A stretch of DNA of 64,000 bases from Dendrocalamus latiflorus. Taxonomy: Eukaryota; Streptophyta; Magnoliopsida; Poales; Poaceae. The stretch covers positions 1,643,738 through 1,707,737 of the forward strand of contig CM029646.1 of NCBI GenBank assembly GCA_017311315.1, given 5' to 3'. Positions within the stretch are counted from its first letter, which is position 1; each line of letters begins with the position of its first letter. Position numbers and translations under genes: made by a program. Below, piece after piece: positions 33,850 to 43,839 of the stretch. Under the pieces are notes generated by a model. It did no database searches, was not told the DNA's origin, and saw nothing but the letters and a program-made list of their open reading frames with translations.

Positions 33850-33963
33850 CTGTCGTCTGGAATTCAGAAGATCTGTTTCCTCCTCCTGAAAGATACATAT
33901 TCAATTTCAATTCAAAAGATGAGCTGAAAAGGTGGCATTTGTACTCAGATTCAGAGTATGGAG
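33850..33963 (+). pseudogene. captured exon of a CIA30 (complex I intermediate-associated 30) homologue
   Basis: The exon is flanked by GGCAG and GAG/GTAATG and encodes VVWNSEDLFPPPERYIFNFN then SKDELKRWHLYSDSEYGG. The FNFNSK-ELK-WHLYSDSEYGG stretch is the start of the CIA30 domain, a mitochondrial complex I assembly factor. Only one exon is present. Confidence 0.8.
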
Positions 33964-34417
33964 GTAATGCCCCACTTCGAAATGTTGTTTTTATAGATAT
34001 AACTTGTTACAGTTTCTCTGAGTAACTGAAACGATATAATATATCATTTATTGTGTTGTGATTGTGAGATACTCATGCAAGATTCATGTTCTTAATACTT
34101 TTGCCTGGCATCAAAATTGCTCCCTTGTTTTTTGTTCTCAGAATATATGACTGTTAGAGTTTCTGATAGCTTTATTTTCTTGATGATCATGTTATTATTT
34201 CAAGCTTTCATGTTGCTTTTATGCTTCAAACGAAAATGGATAAAATCAAGGAAAGTTCTCCCCTTTCGGAGAACAGCGGAAAAATGAATTACAGTTTAAT
34301 TCTGGTAGGCTCCTAATATTGTTCTAGCCAAGAGTCTTCCTAATGTATTATAAACAAAAAGGGGGAGGTTTTGATACTGTTCTTGGGTGGAGGGTGCAGG
34401 GGGAGGAAAGGAGGGCG

Positions 34418-36402
34418 ATGGGGGCGGCCGCGGAGGAGGCGGCGGCGGCATGGGATAAGGCGGAGGCCAAGGAGGAGAGGATAATGGTGTCCGTGCGGCT
34501 GCGGCCGCTCAACGGCAGGGAGGCCGGCGACAGCTCCGACTGGGAGTGCATCAGCCCCACCACCATCATGTTCCGCAGCACCGTCCCCGAGCGCGCCATG
34601 TTCCCCACTGCCTACACCTACGGTGAGTAGTAGCAGCAGAGCTCAGTTTCGCAAAGAAAGTATGGCAATGTTGGTGAAAATTGCTGGTGTTGTGTGGCTC
34701 AGGCAAGTTTCTTGATGTCGTAGCCCTGTAGGCATTTTATTTGGCACTCTTTTGCTCAAGTTGTTGTTCTTTCTTGTCCTTTCAGATAAGGTGTTTGGCC
34801 CCAATTGCTCTACAAGGCAGGTCTACGAGGAAGGAGCGAAAGAAGTTGCTCTATCAGTTGTCAGTGGAATTAACTGTATGTACAGGAGAAATGAAGCAGT
34901 TTTGTTACATCACTTAGTTTGGATGAACTGATGTGGGCTAACTAACATTTGCACATGCATTGGATCTTGACAGCAAGCATATTCGCCTATGGGCAAACAA
35001 GTAGCGGAAAGACTTACACAATGACTGGAATAACTGAGTACAGTGTGTTGGACATCTATGACTACATAGAGAAGGTGTGTGTGTGTGCGCGTGCGCCATG
35101 AACGTTGTTTCAGTTTACCTTTGTGAGACATTATTTGGCTCATTGTTTGTCATTGCTACAGCATCCTTAAAGAAAATTCATTTTGAAATTTTCGGCAATA
35201 GAAATATACAATGAAGCTGTGAGGGACCTTCTGAGCCATGATTCAACACCTCTTAGACTTCTTGATGATCCAGAGGTACACTATTCTCCTTTACTTGAAC
35301 TTACTATAACTTCTTTTTTTCGCTGCACCCTATGTACTGTTCTCAGCATTGCTCATGTTGTCATTTGAATTCAAATAGAAAGGAACTACTGTAGAAAAAC
35401 TCACCGAGGAAACATTGAGGGACAAGGATAATCTTGGGGATCTTATTGCAGTGTGTGAAGGTGTGGGACTGAACTTGCTGGAAACAAAAGAGGCACTATT
35501 TTTTCTTTTCTTTTCTTTTTTTGTTTAATACGGTTTGTGCTACAGCTCAAAAGCAGATTGGGGAAACTGCTTTGAATGAAACGAGTTCTAGGTCCCATCA
35601 AATACTCAGGCTGGTTGGTGCTCATCTTGTACTATTTCTTTGACGTTACTTTTTTAAGAATTTTTTTTGACAAGTTTATGCTACTTTCAGACAATCGAAA
35701 GTTCTGCTAAACAGTATTTAGGAAGAGGCAACTCGAGCACCCTTGTGGCTTGTGCGGTATGGAATTTCCTTCTATAATCAAGATTCTTTGGTATAATGTG
35801 TTCCATGGTCTCTGAGGTTCTTCTTCTGGACAGAACTTTGTTGACCTAGCAGGAAGTGAGCGTGCATCTCAGACTGCTTCAGCTGGTATGAGGTCAAAAG
35901 AAGGTAGCCATATTAACCGAAGTCTGCTAACACTGGGAAAGGTTGTTCGCCAACTCAGGTTTGTTTTCTTCTTGCAAGAAATTGTAATTTCAGCAGTTTG
36001 CATTTTTGTTAAAGAATTTATGTTCCTAAAAATTCTGGGAGTTTGCACATATCCTTTCCTCTTTCCTTCATACTCTCTAGACAAACTAATTTCGAGTTAC
36101 TTTTGGTGTTACAGCTTGACATTTCTCCTTCCTGCTCATTTTGCATGCTCTATGACCATAGTATTATCATCTACTGTAGTCTGAATTACATATTCCTGCT
36201 GTAGCAAGGGAAGAAATGGCCATATCCCTTACAGAGATTCAAAGCTGACCCGTATATTGCAGTCCTCTTTGGGAGGCAATGCAAGAACAGCCATAATCTG
36301 AACAATGAGCCCTGCACATAGTCATATCGAGCAATCCAGGAACACACTTTTGTTTGCGACTTGCGCAAAGGAGGTAGTTACAAATGCACAGGTCAATGTT
36401 AG
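34418..36402 (+). pseudogene. captured kinesin-7 (NACK-like) motor-domain fragment
   Basis: Nine exons with GT-AG introns cover most of a kinesin motor domain: 34418-34622, 34786-34875, 34974-35074, 35162-35275, 35379-35460, 35546-35613, 35691-35756, 35834-35958 and about 36205-36402. Landmarks are MVSVRLRPLNGREAG, the P-loop GQTSSGKT, switch I NETSSRSH, switch II DLAGSE, and [20 protein letters not shown]. The sequence is closest to NACK1/HINKEL-type kinesins that build the phragmoplast. Two in-frame stops break it: TAA at 35168-35170 (start of exon 4) and TGA at 36299-36301 (in place of the Cys of AIICTMSP). No tail or neck exons follow. It is a relic carried by the Helitron. Confidence 0.92.
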
Positions 36403-36652
36403 GCCCACTGTAAGCTGTGTATTATATGGTATGACGACAAATTGTGTCCTTATTCATTTGTTTAACTAACTGGTTTAATTAAGTCAAATGTGTTTCAGTA
36501 GAGTTGAAAAGCTTCACTTGTATCTATCTCAGTGGTACTCTATCTCGCGCACACGCATCAGCCAGAGCGATCGTACGGAACGGGGAAACGATGACGTGAG
36601 CATGTTGTACATAAGTTTTAGGTTTGTTTACAAATGTTATCTTGTTTTGTAT

Positions 36653-36685
36653 TTTACCGTAGCGTTAGCACGGGCACACTACTAG
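36653..36685 (+). repeat. Helitron 3' terminus with hairpin and CTAG end
   Basis: Stem ccgt/acgg around agcgttagc, then gcacactactag, followed by T. This matches the short hairpin plus CTRR terminal rule. Confidence 0.75.
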
Positions 36686-36791
36686 TATATATATAAAAGT
36701 GTTGTGCATGTTCAATTTACACTGCTCAATTTGGACCACCGACTAGAGCTTATCTTGAAACGCTTGCCGGAGGAAATTAATATATCGATCT

Positions 36792-37060
36792 TCAGAAGTA
36801 GTCTAGATTTTTTCGAATATCCATCATCATATTGTTGCTCATCCCTCCAAACATCATCTGCCTATACAGCGACTGTGTAGTAAAATGACCATGCTTCTCC
36901 AAGCCCCAACCATTTACATCCTCGTCACCCTCATTTAACTGATCAATTTCCTCCAACTTGTCCATTAACTCCTCGGACAGAGATCTTCTGAAGTTTAGCA
37001 GCCAGTATACATCCGGACAGCCATAATCCACTGTGCTGTCTGGATCAGAGCGTATCTAAA
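36792..37060 (-). pseudogene. LINE reverse-transcriptase 3' region fragment (zinc-binding module)
   Basis: The frame reads DPDSTVDYGCPDVYWLLNFR then RSLSEELMDKLEEIDQLNEG and GWGLEKHGHFTTQSLYRQMM. The pattern FRR-L--(D/E)LM-KL, then W-LEK-G-FTT-SLYR, is the segment after the reverse transcriptase of plant non-LTR elements. It is truncated at both sides. Confidence 0.6.
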
Positions 37061-38119
37061 AAAAGAGAGTGATACTGAACACTGAAGAGGAGTATTACTA
37101 TTCCCCAGCCAAATATCCCTCCAGAAACCTTCAGTTGTATCAAACTAACCTTCTGTGTTTAGACTGGAAATTAATATCGTAGGAAACCAAATATCACTTA
37201 CAATTTCAGTAGCACTGTCCCTAATAAAAACCCTATATACACAAGTCATCCTATAAGAAGAATATCATGATAACACAAATAAAGATAAATTTTCGCACAT
37301 AACTTGGGACCTCACGCCTAAAAACGCTCGGGACTACGCATCCAAAAATACTCAAAACTATGCCCCCAGGAGCATTGACTAGCAACATTACTATCAAATA
37401 AACCGTTACAACAAACATATTCATAACTCATCATTACCAAAGGCATGCGAAACCCACGTTAAAGCATGCAACGATATTACATAAACGTAAAATAGATTGG
37501 CATCGCTCTTATGCGCTAACCCGACCTAATCAACCCAGGCTTTGCTTCAACGACAAAATATCATGAAAACCAATCTAGCAACCGAAGGATATAATGTCGT
37601 AGGTCACGCTAAACACTCCAGATAGTAACTATAACTGAATCATTACACAAGCAATAACTTGTTTATATGCAAAATTAAGATTAACATCTGGTTTCTCGAT
37701 AACTGTACTTAACCAAAGAACCAACCGGAAAGAATTCAGTTCGTATTCTCGATACACCTCTCTCTTTGACAATACACATTGTGCGCATGAACAATATATA
37801 CATAGAATAATTTGAGTTATGTGACCACTGTGTTTGATGATTTTTTTTTTGGTGCAACGCGCTCCCCTCAAAGGGATTGTCTTCATCTCTTTCTGGCAGT
37901 GGCAGGTAAATACTATGCTCCTAAATCTAAATGGAATTAGTATTGTTAGAATCCTTCTTCTTTGATTTTCAATAGGACTAGCTCTGTGTGTCTGATGACT
38001 GATTGTGTGAATGCTCTTATGGCTTATGGCTTGAAGAGTTTTATGGCTTTGGATGGACATATGAGACTGAGGAAGGCAAAGAATAATAGAATATACAATA
38101 TGCATCAAGGTAATATCAA
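37061..38119. other. intergenic, no gene confirmed
   Basis: AT-rich. A short plus frame at about 37990-38110 (MTDCVNALMAYGLKSFMALD then GHMRLRKAKNNR) looks coding-like but is not recognised. Confidence 0.3.
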
Positions 38120-38655
38120 TTTATTGTTTTCTTGTAACCTATCTATATTTTTTAAAATTTTAAATATGTATATACTAATATACTTGCCGTTTTGCTGTAT
38201 CTTTATTTTTGCAAAATATCGTATCACATTATTATAGTATCCTTGTGTTTTGCCATAATTTTCTTATTATGTTGTATGTTGAAGCATTGAGCTAAAGTTT
38301 TATATAAATAATGCATTTCCAGCATGCTTTTGTTACGTCGTTCTGTAGATAAAAATTGATGTTACTTCTAGACTATTAGCCTTTTAGAGTTTATTGTTTT
38401 CTTGTAACCTATCTATATTTTTAAAATTTTTAAATATGTATATACTTGCCGTTTTGCTGTATTTTTATTTTTGCAAAATATCGTATCGCATTATTGTAGT
38501 ATCCTAGTGTTTAGCCATAATTTTCTTATTATGTTGTATGTTGAAGCATTGCGCTAAAGTTTTATATCAATAATGCATTTGCAATGTACTTGTTTTACGT
38601 CGTTCTGTGGGTATAAATTGATGTTACTTCTAGACTACTGTTAGTTTTTTAGAAT
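38120..38655 (+). repeat. tandem duplication, 270-bp unit, two copies
   Basis: Copy 1 is 38120-38389 and copy 2 is 38390-38655. Both run from tttattgttttcttgtaacc through gttttgctgtat, cataattttcttattatgtt to gttacttctagac. They differ by small indels and about 10% substitutions. Confidence 0.85.
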
Positions 38656-39812
38656 TTAGTTCAAAACGTGATAAAATCATAGATCTATCATTGGGCCCGA
38701 AAGGCAGTCAGAGCATGATTGACACGCCGCGACGCGCACGGCCGGCGCGCGAGGGATCAACACGAAACGTATACGGCGAGATAGGATGGAGATTTGCCTC
38801 AGCGTATCAGCTTTTGCAGTGGAAGACAACTATAGCATATCCTCATCTCTCTAATCTAATGGAAACAAGGAGGACATGAATGGACACTTGCAATCCTAAT
38901 TCCCACGCAAAGAAATACTAGAGCAATTTCTCATATCAAACACACCGTTTTTGTCTGCAAGTAACAGCAAGAATCCAACAAGATATTTGCAGAATAAGCA
39001 CAGTACATGAATCATCAACACTTGAGCTAACTTTTCAGGACACTGAAATTGTTAGGACAGTAGCTCGATGCCATCAGGAATGGCTTTATTAGCCTGTCCA
39101 CAGCCTTTGGCACCTGACATAATGTGAGGTTCAATGCAACTTGTAACAGCTTTGTCTATTGTAATCATTAGAGACAAGATGCACCATGCATGTCTTGCAT
39201 AGACAAGGGCACATGGCCGGATATTATTATCCCTGCATATCTTAACATGCATGGAAGGAACGCCTCGTATGCTAGATTCAGAGTGGTTCAATAGTCCCCT
39301 TCACCTCCACACGCACACCCATGCGCGCCGACAGAAATAAGGGCTGATTGCTCCACCTGATTTGATCCGCTGGCATGCCACTATCAATTTTGGGATGCAA
39401 TAAATAAGAATTGTCATAGATGACCTTGAAGCACTTCTCATGTCACGAATTCTCAGCCTTTTTCATGATGTAACAGTTTTGATATCTTTCTACTTGAGCA
39501 ACAACTGAAGTTACTGAACTAAATGCCAGTATGGACAAATTAACACTATAACATCAATAACTGTTATTACATCCTCAAATATGGGCAAATTTACAACAAG
39601 AACAAACAATATATATACCATAGCTAAAGAAATTGACAAACCCAAATGATTTAAAATAGACTTAATCTGAAAAACTTATTGAACTATTTGCAGGCAAGGT
39701 GTCCGCTTGTGTTCATAACTATGACTTGTACAATTGTACCATGCTGCAAAATTGTTTGCCCTTCCTATCCTAATTGCAGGGGACCAAACGCTTCACATCT
39801 CAGTGCAAAACC
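38656..39812. other. 3' flank of the EDR4-like gene, nothing recognised
   Basis: Mixed sequence. A minus-strand 79-codon frame at 39052-39291 has no family I recognise. It could be a remnant or part of a 3' UTR. Confidence 0.35.
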
Positions 39813-42668
39813 TCACATGTTCTTTCTTCCGGATACTCTGTTGGAAACTGGCACCTTTGACTCAAAGCTGTCATATCCATCGTCAAACACCCTGCTTTGA
39901 TGTAACAACTGACTCGCAGAATCATAACCCATGAGTCGATGAAGTGCCGAGTCTGAAACCTTCTTACCACTTCGTGAGGCAGCAAGGCCTGATCCAGCTT
40001 GAGTTGAGAAGCTTCTTGTGAAGGATGCTCCATATTCTTCGTTTATAGTAACAGGGTCCCCCGTTAGGCACTCGGTAGAATGAGGAGCAGCATCCTCAGT
40101 CTTAGTGACTATGCTGTCGACGGGTTTGTTTGATTTTTGTGCTACTTCATTACTGATCTTTGCATCCGTGTGACACACAGCAGGAAATGATACTACAAGA
40201 ACCTTGGAGCACTGACTGCACTGTATTTTGCCTATCTTTGTTTTTGATAAGTAGATATCTGATGGCATTTGAACCAAATTGAAACAGCTGTTGCAGATAG
40301 TAAACGGTGAAGCACCGGACAGAGGCAGCAAAATATGCTTTCTCACCACTCGCTTCTGCTCCTTGTAGCTTGACTTAAGTGACTCATGGTCAAGGATTGT
40401 GCTTCCAGCGTATGAGGGCTGATAATATGAATTGAATTCCCAAGCATCATAATTGTACGGCATGTGTGTTTGCACATGTCCAAAATGGCAGTGAGTGCGT
40501 GGATGGGTTGGTGAGAAAGTATTTGGTGGGGAGTACGTCGGTGGCTTTGCATGACCATAATAGGACTCTAGAGCACAGGAACTTGGGATGGAATCAGCAT
40601 CAACACTCTGAAGATGTTGCTCAACATCGTAGCTATTCGGTTGCGGCTGGTACTGAAGGCCTTTCTTCTGATACCTTATTTCCAAGCCCTTCTGGCTAGA
40701 AAGCCTATTTAGTTTATCTCTTAGTTCATCCATCTTCTTGAGGCGCTCAAGTCGATTAACATTCTTGAACTTGTTTGATGTTTTCTGCAACAAATCCTCT
40801 TGATTGGGAGACCCGCTTGAAAGGGAACTCGAGGTCCCATCCATGTGCGGCTCGATAAAGTTTTGGATTGACTTGAAGTCTTCAGAATCAAGAGGAAGTC
40901 CCTGATAAAGTTGACTTGCTCTGTATCTATACGATCTCTCTTCTTTCTTCTTACTAAAGCTAGACGATTTGTGGTAAATCCTCTCGTTTGACAAGCTTGA
41001 AAACCCAGCAACAGCTGCATCGTCTGCCTGAACACAGTTGGTCATATTGTCATCTTCTGCATGGCCCTCTTCCTTTTCTTTAGTGTCATCATCAGTTAGC
41101 TCATTTTGTTGAAAACTTTGTCTAGATTTGAGATGCCCATCATTGAACGGAGAGATGGTTCCTTCACATAGATTTGCGATTTCAGCGTCTAGGGATTGCG
41201 GATCCTTATCATGCTCATTCCCACGAATTCTCTCTGCAATGTCTTTATCTGTAACCACAACATCCTCATTCTCATGAACACAGTTGGTCTGATTGTCATC
41301 TTCTATATGGACCTCTTCCTTTACTTTAGTATCATCAGTTGTTGGCTCGTTTTGATGAAAACTTTGTCCAGATTTGAGATGTCCATCATCAAAGGAAGAG
41401 ATGCTTCCTTCACATGGATTTGCACTTTCAGCATCCAGGGAATGTGGATCCTTACCATGCTCATCCCCATGAACTTTCTCTGCAATGTCCTTGTCTGCAA
41501 CCACAACATGCTGCTCCAATGGTTCTTCTGTATCACTAAAAGACCTCTCCAGTTCTTCAATCAATCGACCATGAGGATCACTTCGGGAGGCATCATTCAT
41601 TTTGCCCCCTGACAAAAATCTCCGGCTACCAATTTGATAATGTATAGCATCATTAAGCCCATTGTTGTCTGTTACATCAAAAAAGTCTTCTTCAACATCA
41701 CTAAATGAAAGAGACCTCTCCAATTCTTCAATCAGATCTTCATGAGATTTAACATGCAAACATTCATATAGTTCTGTCCTCTCCTCTCTTCGAATCAACA
41801 TGTTATTGGATTCGGCCTCAGTTTCCTCATACAATTTGCTCCTTTCAGCTATCTCTTTGCAGTTCACATTTTTATTGCCAACAGAACACTTTTCCTCAGT
41901 CAGACTGTCTGTTTCTCCCCTCATATTATTCTTAGAATCAGCTTGTGATTCCTCACCCGCCATGCTATGGATGGCAGCAACTTCATTGCCAGCACTTCCA
42001 TCGTATGCATCATCCATAGTGTAACCTTTTTCCCCATTTGCATTTTCACTCGTGTCAACATTCTCTACTTTTTCCATCAACATGGGATTAGAAGTAGCTC
42101 CAGTGCCTTTGTCATCTGTCTCTTTGATCACAAACTCAGGGTTTGGGGCATTCCCATCAATTAAGGAACAATTTTCCTCATTCTCATGCTCATAAGGGGT
42201 TACACTCTCCCCAGTGGACATAGCTGTCACTTGGTTTACATTCTCACGGGAATTGGCATTCTGGCTAGTAGAGGAAATGTTTTCCTCCACAACATTTTCA
42301 CTAGGCTGCGCATTGGAGGAGACAATTTTCTGTTCATCCGAGCAATTCGATTTGTTATTCTGAGGGGATCCTTTCAAGCTACATGGAAAATTGTTGCTTT
42401 CACCGGATTCTGAATCAGCATGTGTTACAGGCACCGCAACTTGAATTTTTGCTGCATTACAGATTAAATAATGATTAAAGTTGTTCTTCAAAATAGAAAT
42501 ATTTCTGAATAAGGCAACCGGCAACGGGAGATGGATCGTATGATTTGTACCTCTAAGAACAGTACCGCAGCCACCGCATTGGAACACAGGAATGGACGGG
42601 TATTCAACAAGAAGCTGGAGGCATTTCGGGCATCTAACAAATCGAAGCTTATGAGCTTCCGTGGCCAT
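39813..42668 (-). CDS. ENHANCED DISEASE RESISTANCE 4-like protein (DUF3133)
   Basis: Two exons, 42551-42668 and 39813-42451, encode 918 residues. The 99-bp intron has GT-AG ends and is a multiple of three, so the frame also reads through it to give 951 residues. The spliced junction GTVLRAKIQVAVP matches the family better than the read-through. The N-terminal zinc ribbon (RCPKCLQLLVEYP...CGGCGTVLR, about residues 12-37) and a C-terminal DUF3133 module with two more CxxC pairs (GASPFTICNSCFNLVQMP...KIQCSQCSKVLVVSFP, about 740-796) flank a long acidic, low-complexity middle. LIEELERSxSFSD-type motifs occur twice. Residues about 358-437 and 438-515 are an internal duplication. In Arabidopsis EDR4 is a negative regulator of mildew resistance linked to EDR1 and clathrin. 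That function is by family only. Confidence 0.9.
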   Translation of the reverse strand: MATEAHKLRFVRCPKCLQLLVEYPSIPVFQCGGCGTVLRGTNHTIHLPLPVALFRNISILKNNFNHYLICNAAKIQVAVPVTHADSESGESNNFPCSLKGSPQNNKSNCSDEQKIVSSNAQPSENVVEENISSTSQNANSRENVNQVTAMSTGESVTPYEHENEENCSLIDGNAPNPEFVIKETDDKGTGATSNPMLMEKVENVDTSENANGEKGYTMDDAYDGSAGNEVAAIHSMAGEESQADSKNNMRGETDSLTEEKCSVGNKNVNCKEIAERSKLYEETEAESNNMLIRREERTELYECLHVKSHEDLIEELERSLSFSDVEEDFFDVTDNNGLNDAIHYQIGSRRFLSGGKMNDASRSDPHGRLIEELERSFSDTEEPLEQHVVVADKDIAEKVHGDEHGKDPHSLDAESANPCEGSISSFDDGHLKSGQSFHQNEPTTDDTKVKEEVHIEDDNQTNCVHENEDVVVTDKDIAERIRGNEHDKDPQSLDAEIANLCEGTISPFNDGHLKSRQSFQQNELTDDDTKEKEEGHAEDDNMTNCVQADDAAVAGFSSLSNERIYHKSSSFSKKKEERSYRYRASQLYQGLPLDSEDFKSIQNFIEPHMDGTSSSLSSGSPNQEDLLQKTSNKFKNVNRLERLKKMDELRDKLNRLSSQKGLEIRYQKKGLQYQPQPNSYDVEQHLQSVDADSIPSSCALESYYGHAKPPTYSPPNTFSPTHPRTHCHFGHVQTHMPYNYDAWEFNSYYQPSYAGSTILDHESLKSSYKEQKRVVRKHILLPLSGASPFTICNSCFNLVQMPSDIYLSKTKIGKIQCSQCSKVLVVSFPAVCHTDAKISNEVAQKSNKPVDSIVTKTEDAAPHSTECLTGDPVTINEEYGASFTRSFSTQAGSGLAASRSGKKVSDSALHRLMGYDSASQLLHQSRVFDDGYDSFESKVPVSNRVSGRKNM

Positions 42669-43489
42669 GATCTTCCCCCCGCAATATCTCGATTACAGAA
42701 GCTAGATGCACTTCACTCAAATGGCATCAAACCCCCTGTTGATAAACAACACCAGCTCAGTTATCTTCTACTCAGTGTCTACTTTCTTGAGAGTTAATTA
42801 TTGGAGCACCCCTACCCCAACACTATGTCGCGTATATGTTAGGCAAGACAATTTAGCATAGCAAGAATAGAATAAATAATCTAGGAATAAATGCAACAAA
42901 GAGGAATGCCACCAAAATATGTTGGCCCAACCCCCAAAAAAATAGGCAGGAGACAATTGTGTCGGGATTCAATTAGTCCACAACAACTAGCTTAAGTTGA
43001 AGAATCAAATAGGTTGCCACCTGTTTTTCACCGACACAAGAAAGCATACAAATTGATCCAGTCTTGGAGAACTTGCAGATCCTGGACCCATATTTCGGAG
43101 GAAAATCTACAACCATATTCAAGAGACGCAAAGGGAAAAAAAATAACCTTTTTTTCTTGGCAGACCATGATCCTGAAGATCATCCCATGAAGCTTCGCTT
43201 CGTTCTTTTATCCTTGCCTCCTCCCGACGCCCCCAGAATGAGCTTGAAGAAATCTGTCGGCGGCGAGTTAGGACACAGAGGAAAGGAAAAGGGGGGGAAA
43301 GAAGCCTATGGAAATATTAATGGCCAGCTGAGCTAAAGGTTGGTCTGTCCGGTAGGAGTTTTGAGCAGAGGAGGATCATGAGAGCAAGAGAGAGAAATGG
43401 TGATGGTGTTGGTTGGGCTGGGGATGAGACAAGCATGATGGCGTCGGGCGAGCGGCCTGACCACTGAACAGACAAAACAGCAGCTCCAG
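42669..43489 (-). promoter_or_regulatory. upstream region of the EDR4-like gene
   Basis: Leader and promoter sequence of the minus-strand EDR4-like gene. No TATA box or intron could be placed with confidence. An open frame at 43064-43336 on the opposite strand has no recognised motif. Confidence 0.35.
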
Positions 43490-43770
43490 TTCACTAGGAT
43501 AAGAAAATTGTACAGCCAGATTGCATGGAGGCTGGAGCCATGGACTGACTAGTCCGCGCACGACTCCTCTCCTCTGGCTCATTGTCAAGAACACAAAAAA
43601 TATCCCACGAGTTTAATTGACTACTAGGAAAAAGATTCCAAGTTTTTCTTAGTGCTGGCTGATAATACAGCCACGCCTTCGTATGCAGCTTGCAGCTTGA
43701 CCGCATGGCCCGTGGATATTGTTGTGCTGTTTTTTTTTTGACGGGAATTAATTATCCTCTAATAATACTC
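43490..43770 (+). repeat. duplicated segment, left part (partner 47117-47390)
   Basis: It runs from actaggataagaaaattgta through ggaggctggagccatggact to attaattatcctctaataat. It matches 47117-47390 closely, with small indels. Confidence 0.85.
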
Positions 43771-43839
43771 TCGGTGTTGGCTTTGATGGCTTCGACTTTC
43801 TCTTAGTGAATGGCACCCACAGTTGTATTATTATAGCTT

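Larger units (their letters stand above)
26823..36685 (+). mobile_element. Helitron (or two nested Helitrons) with captured host gene pieces
   Basis: A 5' end of the rice Helitron type, A/TCTAAACTAATAAAGCACCAG, starts at 26823. A second, about 88% similar copy of the first 220 bp starts at 31837 (A/TCTACACTATTAATCCACCAG). A single 3' end lies at 36653-36685: the hairpin ccgt-agcgttagc-acgg followed by gcacactactag, ending CTAG before T, as required for insertion between A and T. There are no terminal inverted repeats and no target duplication. The interior holds exons and introns of several unrelated host genes, all in plus orientation, as in gene-capturing Helitrons. No Rep/helicase is seen, so it is non-autonomous. 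Either one Helitron nested in another lost a 3' end, or the 5' end was duplicated. Confidence 0.75.
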
